In this document: positions 7,087 to 13,477 of the stretch, in pieces
How positions within the stretch are numbered: position 1 is the first letter of the stretch
How the letters are laid out: each line of letters begins with the position of its first letter
Assembly (NCBI GenBank): GCA_000416005.1
Contig: KE356563.1
Coordinates: 1,007,401 to 1,021,499 of the forward strand
Source of the DNA: Haloquadratum sp. J07HQX50
GTDB lineage: Archaea > Halobacteriota > Halobacteria > Halobacteriales > Haloferacaceae
Direction: 5' to 3'
Length of the DNA stretch: 14,099 nucleotides
Notes under the pieces: model-generated
What the model was told of the DNA's origin: nothing
Seen by the model: the letters and a program-made list of their open reading frames with translations, nothing else
Database searches by the model: none
Position numbers and translations under genes: made by a program

Positions 7087-8085
7087 TTATGTCGAAGTTG
7101 GCGTCTCAGTCAGAGTCGTATTCCCAACTGATTCATTTCCTGTGACAGTGGTCTCAGTATTTGCATCAGGAGGGAGAAGGAATTCCAGTAGGCTTGAAAT
7201 GAATACTTGATTATCGACATCATACAGTTCGGATGGACGGATGAAATCAGAATCTGCAACGACGACGACGTTCTTATTTCTCATCGCAGTGATATACTCG
7301 CCCTCCCGTCTGGTCTCGAGCGTCCTTGTGCCTTCGGCTGCCTCAAAGAGAGGCCGTGCTTCGCTTTGAGACGTCGATAGCAGATACCCACCGGAATCGA
7401 AAGTTATCTGTTCGGCACCGGACGTCAGGCTTCCACTCGCTGTTGGTTCGGCATAGATTGATTTGAAGTTATTATCTATTGCGTCATCATCTGCATTATA
7501 GAGTACTTCCGGTCCGACTATGATGCCATACTGTGTGGTAAGCGTATCAGCACCGAATGATACGAGCGAAGTTGAACTGCCGAAGAGACTCTGAGAAGTA
7601 ACTGCTGGCTGGGTCGGCTCAGCTAAGACGACTACACGGCCACCATCAGCAGTGAATGACTGTATCGTGTTTCGTTCAGAGTCGGCAAAAGAGCTTGTCG
7701 GCTGGACGATCAGATAGCCGTCTTTATCTGCGAGTTGCTCTTGTAGGGTATCACCACCCGTGTCGTACGTTACAGTATGACCAGCTTCCTGTAGCGCTGT
7801 TTCGATCGGTTCAAGCTTAGCCCTTGAGATTTGATTATCATGGCGAAGGTCGATCAAGATGTCTCCTCCTTCAAGCTCAGATGAAACGCTAATATCACCC
7901 TCTTCAGGATCCCCTGGGAACTGTAGATTGTCTGGTTGAAACTGTTGTGGGCTCTGCCCAACAATCGATTCACCATCAGGTGTGGAAGATGACGTCCCGA
8001 TGATTCCGACGGCAGCTATGATACCGACAAAGACTGCTAAGAGGATAATAAATACAGCAAGAGGTTTGATAAATTGATTACTCAT
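7087..8085 (-). CDS. Membrane-anchored DUF4350-type protein
   Basis: A 332-residue protein with one N-terminal membrane helix (about residues 8-30), a Ser/Gln/Pro-rich linker, and a soluble alpha/beta domain. The core begins at GDILIDLRHDNQISR (about 73-87), continues through helix LEPIETALQEAGHTV and strand DGYLIVQPTSSF, and includes GGRVVVLAEP. This order (a motif like IDLxHxN, then a Rossmann-like fold) matches my recollection of the DUF4350 family, whose biochemical role is unknown. The last 25 residues are a low-complexity Thr/Asn/Glu tail with no second membrane helix, so the domain probably faces outward on a single anchor. Its ATG overlaps the last 8 bases of sppA (ATGAGTAA), so the two are translationally coupled; this may be an accessory or substrate of the protease. 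Confidence 0.75.
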   Translation of the reverse strand: MSNQFIKPLAVFIILLAVFVGIIAAVGIIGTSSSTPDGESIVGQSPQQFQPDNLQFPGDPEEGDISVSSELEGGDILIDLRHDNQISRAKLEPIETALQEAGHTVTYDTGGDTLQEQLADKDGYLIVQPTSSFADSERNTIQSFTADGGRVVVLAEPTQPAVTSQSLFGSSTSLVSFGADTLTTQYGIIVGPEVLYNADDDAIDNNFKSIYAEPTASGSLTSGAEQITFDSGGYLLSTSQSEARPLFEAAEGTRTLETRREGEYITAMRNKNVVVVADSDFIRPSELYDVDNQVFISSLLEFLLPPDANTETTVTGNESVGNTTLTETPTST

Positions 8086-9028
8086 CCGAGTTCACCCCCA
8101 CAGTCGCATTTGTGTCTGCAGGGACTCCCCATACAGCGTAGTATCGCACAGGTCGAACAAACTCTGGATTTTCAGCCTGTGGCTTCACTGTCGCGGTATC
8201 ACTACCGACCGTTTCGCCATCCTCATTTAGGACGAGAATATTCACTTCTGCGGGTGATGAACTCTTATAATACACATTATATTGATCCTCGGAAATGTCT
8301 TCACTAAGACTCGCTGCCCTCTGGATAGCGAAGTTCAGATCACCGATATTATCGGCAAATCCATTCTCGACAGCTCTCGGTCCCAAGAACGTATCTCCAT
8401 TAGCCACTTGCTCGCGAGAGATATCTAATTCTTCACCTCGATGAATCATAATCGTATCAACGAATGCCTTTTGAAGAAGCTCTAGTTGATTGCGAATTCC
8501 ATCTTTACTAATCTGCGCTTTATCTGGCCCAGAACGGATGAATACTTCACGTTGGGTCTCGACATTTTCGACAGCACTCAATGGCGCCTGTACGATTACC
8601 CCAATACTCCCAACCGTTGAACTGGACTTGACAATAATTTCATCGGCAGGGGCAATCCCATAATATCCGCCCGAAGCAGCTGTGCCTTCAACGTAAGCGA
8701 CGACAGGCATCTCACTTGCAGTTCGGTTGACTGCCATGTAGAATTCCTCACTCGAATCGACAGGCCCGCCTGGGCTATCGATACGAAGCACGACTGCATC
8801 AACGGAACTGTTTCGTCGAACGTCCCGCATTGCTTCTGTTGCTGCAGCAACGTTTGCATCAGTTGTTCCACCACGGAATGTAATAACTGCAACGCTCGGC
8901 TCATCCGAGCCTGAGTCTGAGACAGTATCTAACACCACCGGCGCTACAGCGGCTGCAGCGACCAATGCTGCGGTGACAACCACCACGTACACAGCCGCTT
9001 GTGTCGTCCGGTTGCGTTGTTCCGACAT
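8078..9028 (-). CDS. sppA: Signal peptide peptidase SppA, family S49, with C-terminal extension
   Basis: A 316-residue membrane-bound serine protease that degrades cleaved signal peptides or other membrane-associated peptides. One N-terminal membrane helix (about 11-33) anchors it with the catalytic domain outside. The S49 core is clear: strand SVAVITFRGG (45-54), DSPGGPV (84-90), GTAASGGYY with nucleophile Ser119 (115-123), VGSIGVI (139-145) and RSGPDKAQ with general-base Lys170. This Ser-Lys dyad spacing agrees with the short, single-domain bacterial and archaeal SppA type. The usual core ends at about residue 235; some 65-80 further residues form a beta-rich extension (NVYYKSSSPAEVNILVL and VRPVRYYAVWGVP) that I do not recognise. 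It is the first gene of a pair with the DUF4350 gene. A TATA box at 9052-9057 places the transcript start at the ATG. Confidence 0.93.
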   Translation of the reverse strand: MSEQRNRTTQAAVYVVVVTAALVAAAAVAPVVLDTVSDSGSDEPSVAVITFRGGTTDANVAAATEAMRDVRRNSSVDAVVLRIDSPGGPVDSSEEFYMAVNRTASEMPVVAYVEGTAASGGYYGIAPADEIIVKSSSTVGSIGVIVQAPLSAVENVETQREVFIRSGPDKAQISKDGIRNQLELLQKAFVDTIMIHRGEELDISREQVANGDTFLGPRAVENGFADNIGDLNFAIQRAASLSEDISEDQYNVYYKSSSPAEVNILVLNEDGETVGSDTATVKPQAENPEFVRPVRYYAVWGVPADTNATVGVNSDE

Positions 9029-9051
9029 ACAAAGTAGACGAGAAGCAGCAG

Positions 9052-9057
9052 TATAAA
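9052..9057 (-). promoter_or_regulatory. TATA box of the sppA-DUF4350 operon
   Basis: TTTATA on the minus strand (context GGTTTATACTG), centred 26-27 bases before the sppA ATG at 9028. This is ideal spacing for a leaderless transcript. Confidence 0.7.
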
Positions 9058-9108
9058 CCTTGGTCGTATAGGCTCAAACGGGACATATTCGCTCCACAAA
9101 TGTGGCGC

Positions 9109-9114
9109 TATAAG
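9109..9114 (+). promoter_or_regulatory. TATA-like box of the HAD phosphatase gene
   Basis: TATAAG on the plus strand, centred about 29 bases before the ATG at 9141, giving a leaderless or nearly leaderless message. It lies back to back with the sppA promoter in a 112-base divergent spacer. Confidence 0.5.
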
Positions 9115-9140
9115 AGGCTCAAGCGCGTTTTAACATACAA

Positions 9141-9686
9141 ATGCAGCTATCGACATACCAAGGAGTTGTCTGGGATCTTGATGGAACGCTCGTACACTTG
9201 GACGTTGACTGGGATGATGTCGCTCAAGCGGTGACAGAGCGGTTCGAGCGGGAAGGTATCGGTGTTGACTCGTATCAGTTGTGGGATATGCTTACACTCG
9301 CATCAGAGTACGATATCCGACAGGACATTGAGTCGATTATTTCAGCATACGAGCGGGAGGGGGCTCAGTCTGCGACACTCGCCCCGGGTGCCGCCTACGT
9401 TGGGGACGCAACAGTGGAGGGAGTCTGCTCGCTCAATAGTGAGTCAGCCTGTCGAGTCGCGCTTGAGAAACATGCACTAAAAGGGTCTATTCAGAGTATT
9501 ATCGGCCGTGATACTGTCGCGGCGCACAAGCCGGACCCACTTCCGTTGAAACAATCAGCAAGGAATCTTGATATCGATATGGAGTCAATTATTTTCATTG
9601 GTGACTCAGTAACAGATAAACAGGCTGCGGAGGCTGCTGGAATGAGCTTTGCATATCTCACCGAGATAGAGGGCTCACAACAATGA
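9141..9686 (+). CDS. HAD-superfamily hydrolase, phosphoglycolate-phosphatase-like
   Basis: A 181-residue phosphatase of the haloacid dehalogenase superfamily. All four motifs are visible: motif I WDLDGTLV with nucleophile Asp12 and acid Asp14, motif II around CSLNS (96-100), motif III AHKPDP with Lys130, and motif IV FIGDSVTD with Asp155 and Asp159, which hold magnesium. A small helical cap (about residues 22-80) sits between motifs I and II, as in subfamily I. At 181 residues it is shorter than typical phosphoglycolate phosphatases (about 210-230), so the cap is reduced. The substrate cannot be read from sequence; small sugar phosphates or phosphoglycolate are usual. Its stop overlaps the next gene's ATG (ATGA), so the two are translated together. 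Confidence 0.9.
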   Translation: MQLSTYQGVVWDLDGTLVHLDVDWDDVAQAVTERFEREGIGVDSYQLWDMLTLASEYDIRQDIESIISAYEREGAQSATLAPGAAYVGDATVEGVCSLNSESACRVALEKHALKGSIQSIIGRDTVAAHKPDPLPLKQSARNLDIDMESIIFIGDSVTDKQAAEAAGMSFAYLTEIEGSQQ

Positions 9687-10087
9687 GTTACTCAGTAAGG
9701 TACTATTGTCCACACTGTGGCCAGGTGTTCGAAATAGAGCGAGCAGGATACTTAGCAGACAAATCTGTCACCCCGTATCCACTCATTGGATGGGAGTATG
9801 TGTCCCCGACTGATTCGTTTGAGTCTGCTGATGGGATCCAACTCGTGTGTGGTAACTCCTCCACTGATAAACTGAGTTGGACAGAGATGGTGATGACTGC
9901 AGATGACATTGAGTCACCCGAAATAGACAGCCCGTGTGGAAAGAAATTCTATCTTTCATTCGTTCGATTTGAGGATGGCGTTGAAGTTGAGCCACGACCT
10001 GACCCTGAAACGGTTGAGTTATCAGATAGCCAACCCAGTCCGGATCGCCCACAGAATCCGGGTCCGGGCGGGCCATTTGGGTTCTAA
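9683..10087 (+). CDS. Hypothetical cysteine-containing protein coupled to the HAD hydrolase
   Basis: A 134-residue protein with a CPHC knuckle at residues 9-12 and two single cysteines, Cys56 (LVCGN) and Cys85 (SPCGKKFYLSF). These four could bind one zinc ion, though the second pair is not a standard CxxC. The middle is acidic, and the C-terminus (from about residue 104) is a Pro/Asp/Gly-rich, probably disordered tail ending GPGGPFGF. I do not recognise a family. The start overlaps the HAD stop as ATGA, which indicates translational coupling and suggests a related role. The gene converges with folD, and only two bases separate the two stop codons. Confidence 0.75.
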   Translation: MSYSVRYYCPHCGQVFEIERAGYLADKSVTPYPLIGWEYVSPTDSFESADGIQLVCGNSSTDKLSWTEMVMTADDIESPEIDSPCGKKFYLSFVRFEDGVEVEPRPDPETVELSDSQPSPDRPQNPGPGGPFGF

Positions 10088-10089
10088 AA

Positions 10090-10977
10090 TCAGGGGAGTG
10101 TAATATCGATTGAAGCTGTCTCTGCTGCTGCTTTGACAGTGTTCCACAGCAGCATTGCTCGCGTCATCGGCCCCACACCACCAGGAACGGGAGTGATTGC
10201 CTGTGCTTTCTTTGCGGCAGACTCGTACTCAACGTCACCAACGAGTGTGGATCCATCCTCAGTCTCTATTCGATTGATTCCGACATCAACAACAGTGACG
10301 CCAGGAGAGAGCATCGATCCATCCACCATCTCTGGGACGCCAGCCGCAGCGATGACAATATCTGCTGCACGTGTTTTCTCTGCAAGCGAGTCCGTTCGCG
10401 AATGACAGATCGTGACAGTTGCGTTCCCTGTGTCGTTTTTTTGTATCAAGAGGTTTGCCATCGGCTTTCCAACGATATTCGACCGCCCGACGACGACTGC
10501 ATCAGCGCCTTCTGTTTCTACTGCGGCATCAGCGAGGAGTTTCTGTATTCCATGCGGGGTGCAAGGTTTGAACCGTGGATTACCGGCCACGAGTCGACCA
10601 ACATTTTCTGGGTGAAAGCCATCAACATCTTTCTCTGGAGTGATATGGCGAAGTACATCGCGCTCATCAACGTGCGATGGAAGTGGCATCTGCACCAAAA
10701 TACCATCAACCGCCTCATCAGCATTCAATTCATCAACAATATCAAACAACTCTGCTTCCTTGCTGTCAGGATCGAGTTTGATGTCACGCGTCTCAATGCC
10801 CACCTCCTCACAGTCGTCATGCTTCATTGATACGTACGTTTGACTGGCTGGGTCGTTATTCATCAATACAGTTGCCAACGTCGGAGTAACGCCAGCATCT
10901 TCAAGTTGAGAGACACAATCAATCAAACTCTTGCGAATGTCCGCAGCCACTGCCTCACCGTCAATTATGTTGGTCAC
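10090..10977 (-). CDS. folD: Methylene-tetrahydrofolate dehydrogenase / cyclohydrolase FolD
   Basis: A 295-residue bifunctional enzyme that oxidises 5,10-methylene-tetrahydrofolate with NADP to the methenyl form and hydrolyses it to 10-formyl-tetrahydrofolate. Diagnostic features are YVSMK with Tyr48 and catalytic Lys52, VQMPLP (95-100), KDVDGFHPENVGRL (116-129), the NADP-binding loop GRSNIVGKP (164-172) and PGGVGPMT near the C-terminus (265-272). The length is normal for the family. I choose the GTG at 10977, giving MTNIIDGEAVA, because family members begin close to the IIDG motif and a TTTGAA box lies about 27 bases upstream; another GTG at 10983 would add two residues. It lies 111 bases downstream of glyA on the same strand and uses the product of that enzyme. 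Confidence 0.95.
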   Translation of the reverse strand: MTNIIDGEAVAADIRKSLIDCVSQLEDAGVTPTLATVLMNNDPASQTYVSMKHDDCEEVGIETRDIKLDPDSKEAELFDIVDELNADEAVDGILVQMPLPSHVDERDVLRHITPEKDVDGFHPENVGRLVAGNPRFKPCTPHGIQKLLADAAVETEGADAVVVGRSNIVGKPMANLLIQKNDTGNATVTICHSRTDSLAEKTRAADIVIAAAGVPEMVDGSMLSPGVTVVDVGINRIETEDGSTLVGDVEYESAAKKAQAITPVPGGVGPMTRAMLLWNTVKAAAETASIDITLP

Positions 10978-11001
10978 ATACACCGATGCATATCAATCGA
11001 C

Positions 11002-11007
11002 TTCAAA
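11002..11007 (-). promoter_or_regulatory. Possible weak TATA-like box of folD
   Basis: TTTGAA on the minus strand (context GCGTTTGAAGTC), centred about 27 bases before the GTG at 10977. The spacing is right for a leaderless start, but the match is imperfect and folD may also be read from the glyA message. Confidence 0.35.
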
Positions 11008-11052
11008 CGCGTTGATTTGGCCTGTCTGTCTCGAATGGATGTCGTCATGAGA

Positions 11053-11084
11053 CCACAATGGATTTGATCTCAGACAGATTGTGG
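11053..11084. repeat. Inverted repeat between glyA and folD
   Basis: Perfect 7-base arms CCACAAT (11053-11059) and ATTGTGG (11078-11084) with an 18-base spacer. In the glyA-folD RNA this could fold into a hairpin beginning four bases after the glyA stop codon. No T run follows it on the minus strand, so it is more likely an RNA-stability or processing element, or chance, than a terminator. Confidence 0.4.
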
Positions 11085-11088
11085 GGAT

Positions 11089-12336
11089 TTACTGATAAAG
11101 AGTGTACTCGTTCGTGAGTTCGTCTACACGCTCTGAGACATCACTTATGATCGCCTGGTCGTCATAATTCTTGACAATATCAATGATGAGTTCACCAACT
11201 TCTCGGGTCGCTGCTTCATTGAAACCCCGCGTCGTGAGTGCAGCGGTTCCAAGTCGGATACCACTTGGTTCAAATGGTGAACGGGTTTCACCCGGCACTG
11301 TATTTGCATTCATAATGATTCCCGTTGATTCGAGCGCTGCTTCAACGTCTTTTCCAGTCGTATCTGGGTGTGATGGGCGCAGGTCAACCAAGACAAGATG
11401 ATTATCAGTTCCACCAGAAACGACTGCGAGACCAGCGTCGCTGAGCGTGTCTGCGAGCGCCTCGGCGTTTGCCACAGTCTGAGCAGCGTACTGCTCAAAG
11501 TCATCACTCAAGGCTTCTTTGAATCCGACAGCCTTCCCTGCAATATTGTGCATCAGCGGACCGCCCTGCGCCCCTGGGAACACAGAGTTATCGATATCTG
11601 AGGCATGCTCAGATTGTGTCATGATGATTCCTCCACGGCCTGATCGGATAGTCTTGTGAGTTGACCCAGTGACAAAGTCAGCGACACCGACAGGCGACTG
11701 GTGCACACCTGCAGCGACAAGGCCAGTGATATGTGCGATATCAGCAAGATGATATGCATTGGCAGCGTCTGCTGCAAGCTGGATGCGTTCGAAATCAACC
11801 TCGCGCGGATAGGCAGAGTATCCCGAGACGATGATATCTGGGTCGAACGTTTCAGCTTTGTCTCGAAGCCCATCATAATCGATATAGCCCGTTTCTTGAT
11901 TCACCTCGTACTGTTCAACTGTATAGGTTTGGCCTGTAAAATTCGCCGGATGACCATGACTCAGATGCCCGCCATGTGTCAAGTCTAATGACAAAATTTT
12001 GTCGCCTGGCTCCAGTATCGACAGATACACAGCCATGTTTGCCTGGGTTCCTGAGTGTGGTTGGACATTGATATGTTCGGCCCCCCAGAGTTTCTTTGCT
12101 CGTTCTATCGCCAGTTCTTCGATATCATCAGCATATTCACACCCTGCATAATACCGCGAACCAGGGTAGCCTTCTGCATACTTGTTAGTTAATGCACTTC
12201 CCTGCGCTTCAAGAACTGCCTCACTCACGTGATTCTCACTTGCAATCATCGCCAGCGTATTTTCTTGCCGCGCTCGCTCACCAGCGAGCGCATCAGCGAC
12301 GGCTGGGTCGGTCTCTCGGATGTGATTTCGCTCCAT
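11089..12336 (-). CDS. glyA: Serine hydroxymethyltransferase GlyA
   Basis: A 415-residue cytoplasmic enzyme that transfers the hydroxymethyl group of L-serine to tetrahydrofolate, making glycine and 5,10-methylene-tetrahydrofolate; it is PLP-dependent. Clear signatures include MIASENHVS (30-38), NKYAEGYPGSRYYAGCEYAD (51-70), HSGTQANMAVY (94-104), DIAHITGLVAAG (199-210) with the PLP-contacting Asp199 and His202, and TGSTHKTIRSGRGG (223-236) with the Schiff-base Lys228. Length fits the family. The ATG at 12336 is chosen because the homologous part begins right after it (IRETDPAVADAL) and a TATA-like box lies 27 bases upstream; the frame is open further upstream but that part is not protein-like. 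It heads a glyA-folD one-carbon unit, and tbsP starts divergently 253 bases away. Confidence 0.97.
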   Translation of the reverse strand: MERNHIRETDPAVADALAGERARQENTLAMIASENHVSEAVLEAQGSALTNKYAEGYPGSRYYAGCEYADDIEELAIERAKKLWGAEHINVQPHSGTQANMAVYLSILEPGDKILSLDLTHGGHLSHGHPANFTGQTYTVEQYEVNQETGYIDYDGLRDKAETFDPDIIVSGYSAYPREVDFERIQLAADAANAYHLADIAHITGLVAAGVHQSPVGVADFVTGSTHKTIRSGRGGIIMTQSEHASDIDNSVFPGAQGGPLMHNIAGKAVGFKEALSDDFEQYAAQTVANAEALADTLSDAGLAVVSGGTDNHLVLVDLRPSHPDTTGKDVEAALESTGIIMNANTVPGETRSPFEPSGIRLGTAALTTRGFNEAATREVGELIIDIVKNYDDQAIISDVSERVDELTNEYTLYQ

Positions 12337-12359
12337 ATCACAATCCAGTGCGTAGTTCC

Positions 12360-12365
12360 AATAAG
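12360..12365 (-). promoter_or_regulatory. TATA-like box of glyA
   Basis: CTTATT on the minus strand (context CACTTATTGG), centred 26-27 bases before the glyA ATG at 12336, consistent with a leaderless transcript. Confidence 0.5.
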
Positions 12366-12558
12366 TGTGTTCACTCTCCCGTCTGCAGCGCACAGATCAC
12401 TCGATGAAACTCACCCATCAAGTTGAAGAACACAATGTTTCATATATATGTAATGTCTCCTGCGAGCGCGATCCTGCCTACGACAATCTTGCTGGGCCAG
12501 TGTGGTGGCACGTCGATACGCCTACACGAGCGGGGCCCTCAGTTACCGGTGAGTTAAT

Positions 12559-12566
12559 CTTAAATA
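12559..12566 (+). promoter_or_regulatory. TATA box of tbsP
   Basis: CTTAAATA on the plus strand, centred 27-28 bases before the ATG at 12590. This is a good haloarchaeal box at leaderless spacing and decides the start of tbsP. The DNA between it and the glyA box holds short palindromes (CATATATATG at 12441-12450, ACCGGT at 12545-12550) but no clear operator. Confidence 0.65.
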
Positions 12567-12589
12567 AGGGGTTTTGTATTAAATATGAT

Positions 12590-13423
12590 ATGACGGTGAC
12601 CTCGAATGTGCTCGGAGGGGACGTTGAGCACATTCTATCAGCTGCTTTACAGGATATCTCTGGAGAAGTGTATTTACTTAATCCCACAGCTAGCATATTA
12701 GCAGGTTTATTCAGAAGTGAGCACGTCTCAGCTGATCTCCCAGATCAATTTCACATGCGCGTCGTTGCGACAGAGTCACGACTCAAAACGATTACCGATC
12801 CATTCTTGATTGCTAGTATGACTGCTGACTTGATCGAAACAGACCTGCTCACACTACGGTCTGTAGACAGCCTTGCTCAGCGAGCAATTATTATCACGCC
12901 AGTTCATTTAATTTCAGTCGTTCAGATTGATGAGCAGGTGATAGGGCTCACAGCCGTAGAGAGAGAATGTGTCGAATCAGCCAATGCGTCTGCTCGGTCA
13001 GTATTCGAAGCAGGCGAGGCATTCAGCCTTCGCACGCCGCCACTGTCAAAAGTACAACAGACATTAAAATCAGAAATTGGTGAGGGTGTGAGCGAAGAGT
13101 TCAGGAGCGTCATTCAGACACTCCAACATACCAATAAGATGAGCAATCGCCTCGATGGGGTGACACTTAGTTTGTTGGTCGCAGCACGACATAATGTCCT
13201 GTTATACGAAATCTCAAAATGGGGCGAGGATGTCGGAGTAGCGTCAAAGGCAACGTTCTCTCGGACGAAGTCAGAGCTTGAAAATAAAGGGTTAATCTCA
13301 ACAGAGAAGGTCCCAATCGAAGTGGGTAGACCGCGGTTACGACTGCAAGTGGCTGCGGAATCAGTCGCAGAAGCTGACCCAGAGGAACTCGCAGAAAACG
13401 CCTACGCCCTATTGAATAATTAG
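12590..13423 (+). CDS. tbsP: Transcriptional regulator, TbsP / DUF5821 family
   Basis: A 277-residue haloarchaeal DNA-binding protein. The N-terminal half (about 1-135) is an alpha/beta region (GEVYLLNPTASILAGLF at 25-41). A conserved FSLRTPPLSKV segment follows (145-155), and the C-terminus is a winged helix-turn-helix (about 189-255) with ISKWGEDVGVASKATFSRTK (208-227) as its core and RPRLRLQV (247-254) as the wing. The conserved C-terminal block matches what I remember of the family named TbsP, which in Haloferax volcanii was reported to act with TrmB in regulating the glycolytic gene gapII; that link is from memory and the target genes here are unknown. The open frame extends upstream to 12365, but the TATA box at 12559-12566 shows that transcription begins near 12590. 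The YcaO gene follows after 52 bases. Confidence 0.85.
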   Translation: MTVTSNVLGGDVEHILSAALQDISGEVYLLNPTASILAGLFRSEHVSADLPDQFHMRVVATESRLKTITDPFLIASMTADLIETDLLTLRSVDSLAQRAIIITPVHLISVVQIDEQVIGLTAVERECVESANASARSVFEAGEAFSLRTPPLSKVQQTLKSEIGEGVSEEFRSVIQTLQHTNKMSNRLDGVTLSLLVAARHNVLLYEISKWGEDVGVASKATFSRTKSELENKGLISTEKVPIEVGRPRLRLQVAAESVAEADPEELAENAYALLNN

Positions 13424-13445
13424 CAGACAGTAAGAATCATGCGGG

Positions 13446-13450
13446 TTTTT
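13446..13450 (+). terminator. Possible oligo-T signal between tbsP and ycaO
   Basis: Five T after GCGGG, about 23 bases beyond the tbsP stop. It could cause partial termination ahead of ycaO. The run is short, and the closely following gene with a strong Shine-Dalgarno argues that read-through is important. Confidence 0.25.
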
Positions 13451-13452
13451 CT

Positions 13453-13477
13453 ATGCCGACGAAGGAGGTACCGGCAT
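13453..13477 (+). promoter_or_regulatory. Shine-Dalgarno in the loop of a possible start-codon hairpin of ycaO
   Basis: ATGCCG (13453-13458) can pair perfectly with CGGCAT (13472-13477). The last arm includes the first two bases of the ycaO start codon. The 13-base loop carries the strong ribosome-binding sequence GGAGGT (13464-13469), six bases before the ATG at 13476. Strong Shine-Dalgarno sites are uncommon in haloarchaea, where most messages are leaderless, and this one fixes the start of ycaO as an internal operon gene. Confidence 0.5.

Noticed and set aside
12365..12589. Upstream extension of tbsP by 75 residues
   Set aside because: A strong TATA box at 12559-12566 sets the transcript start near 12590, and the extension does not resemble the family.
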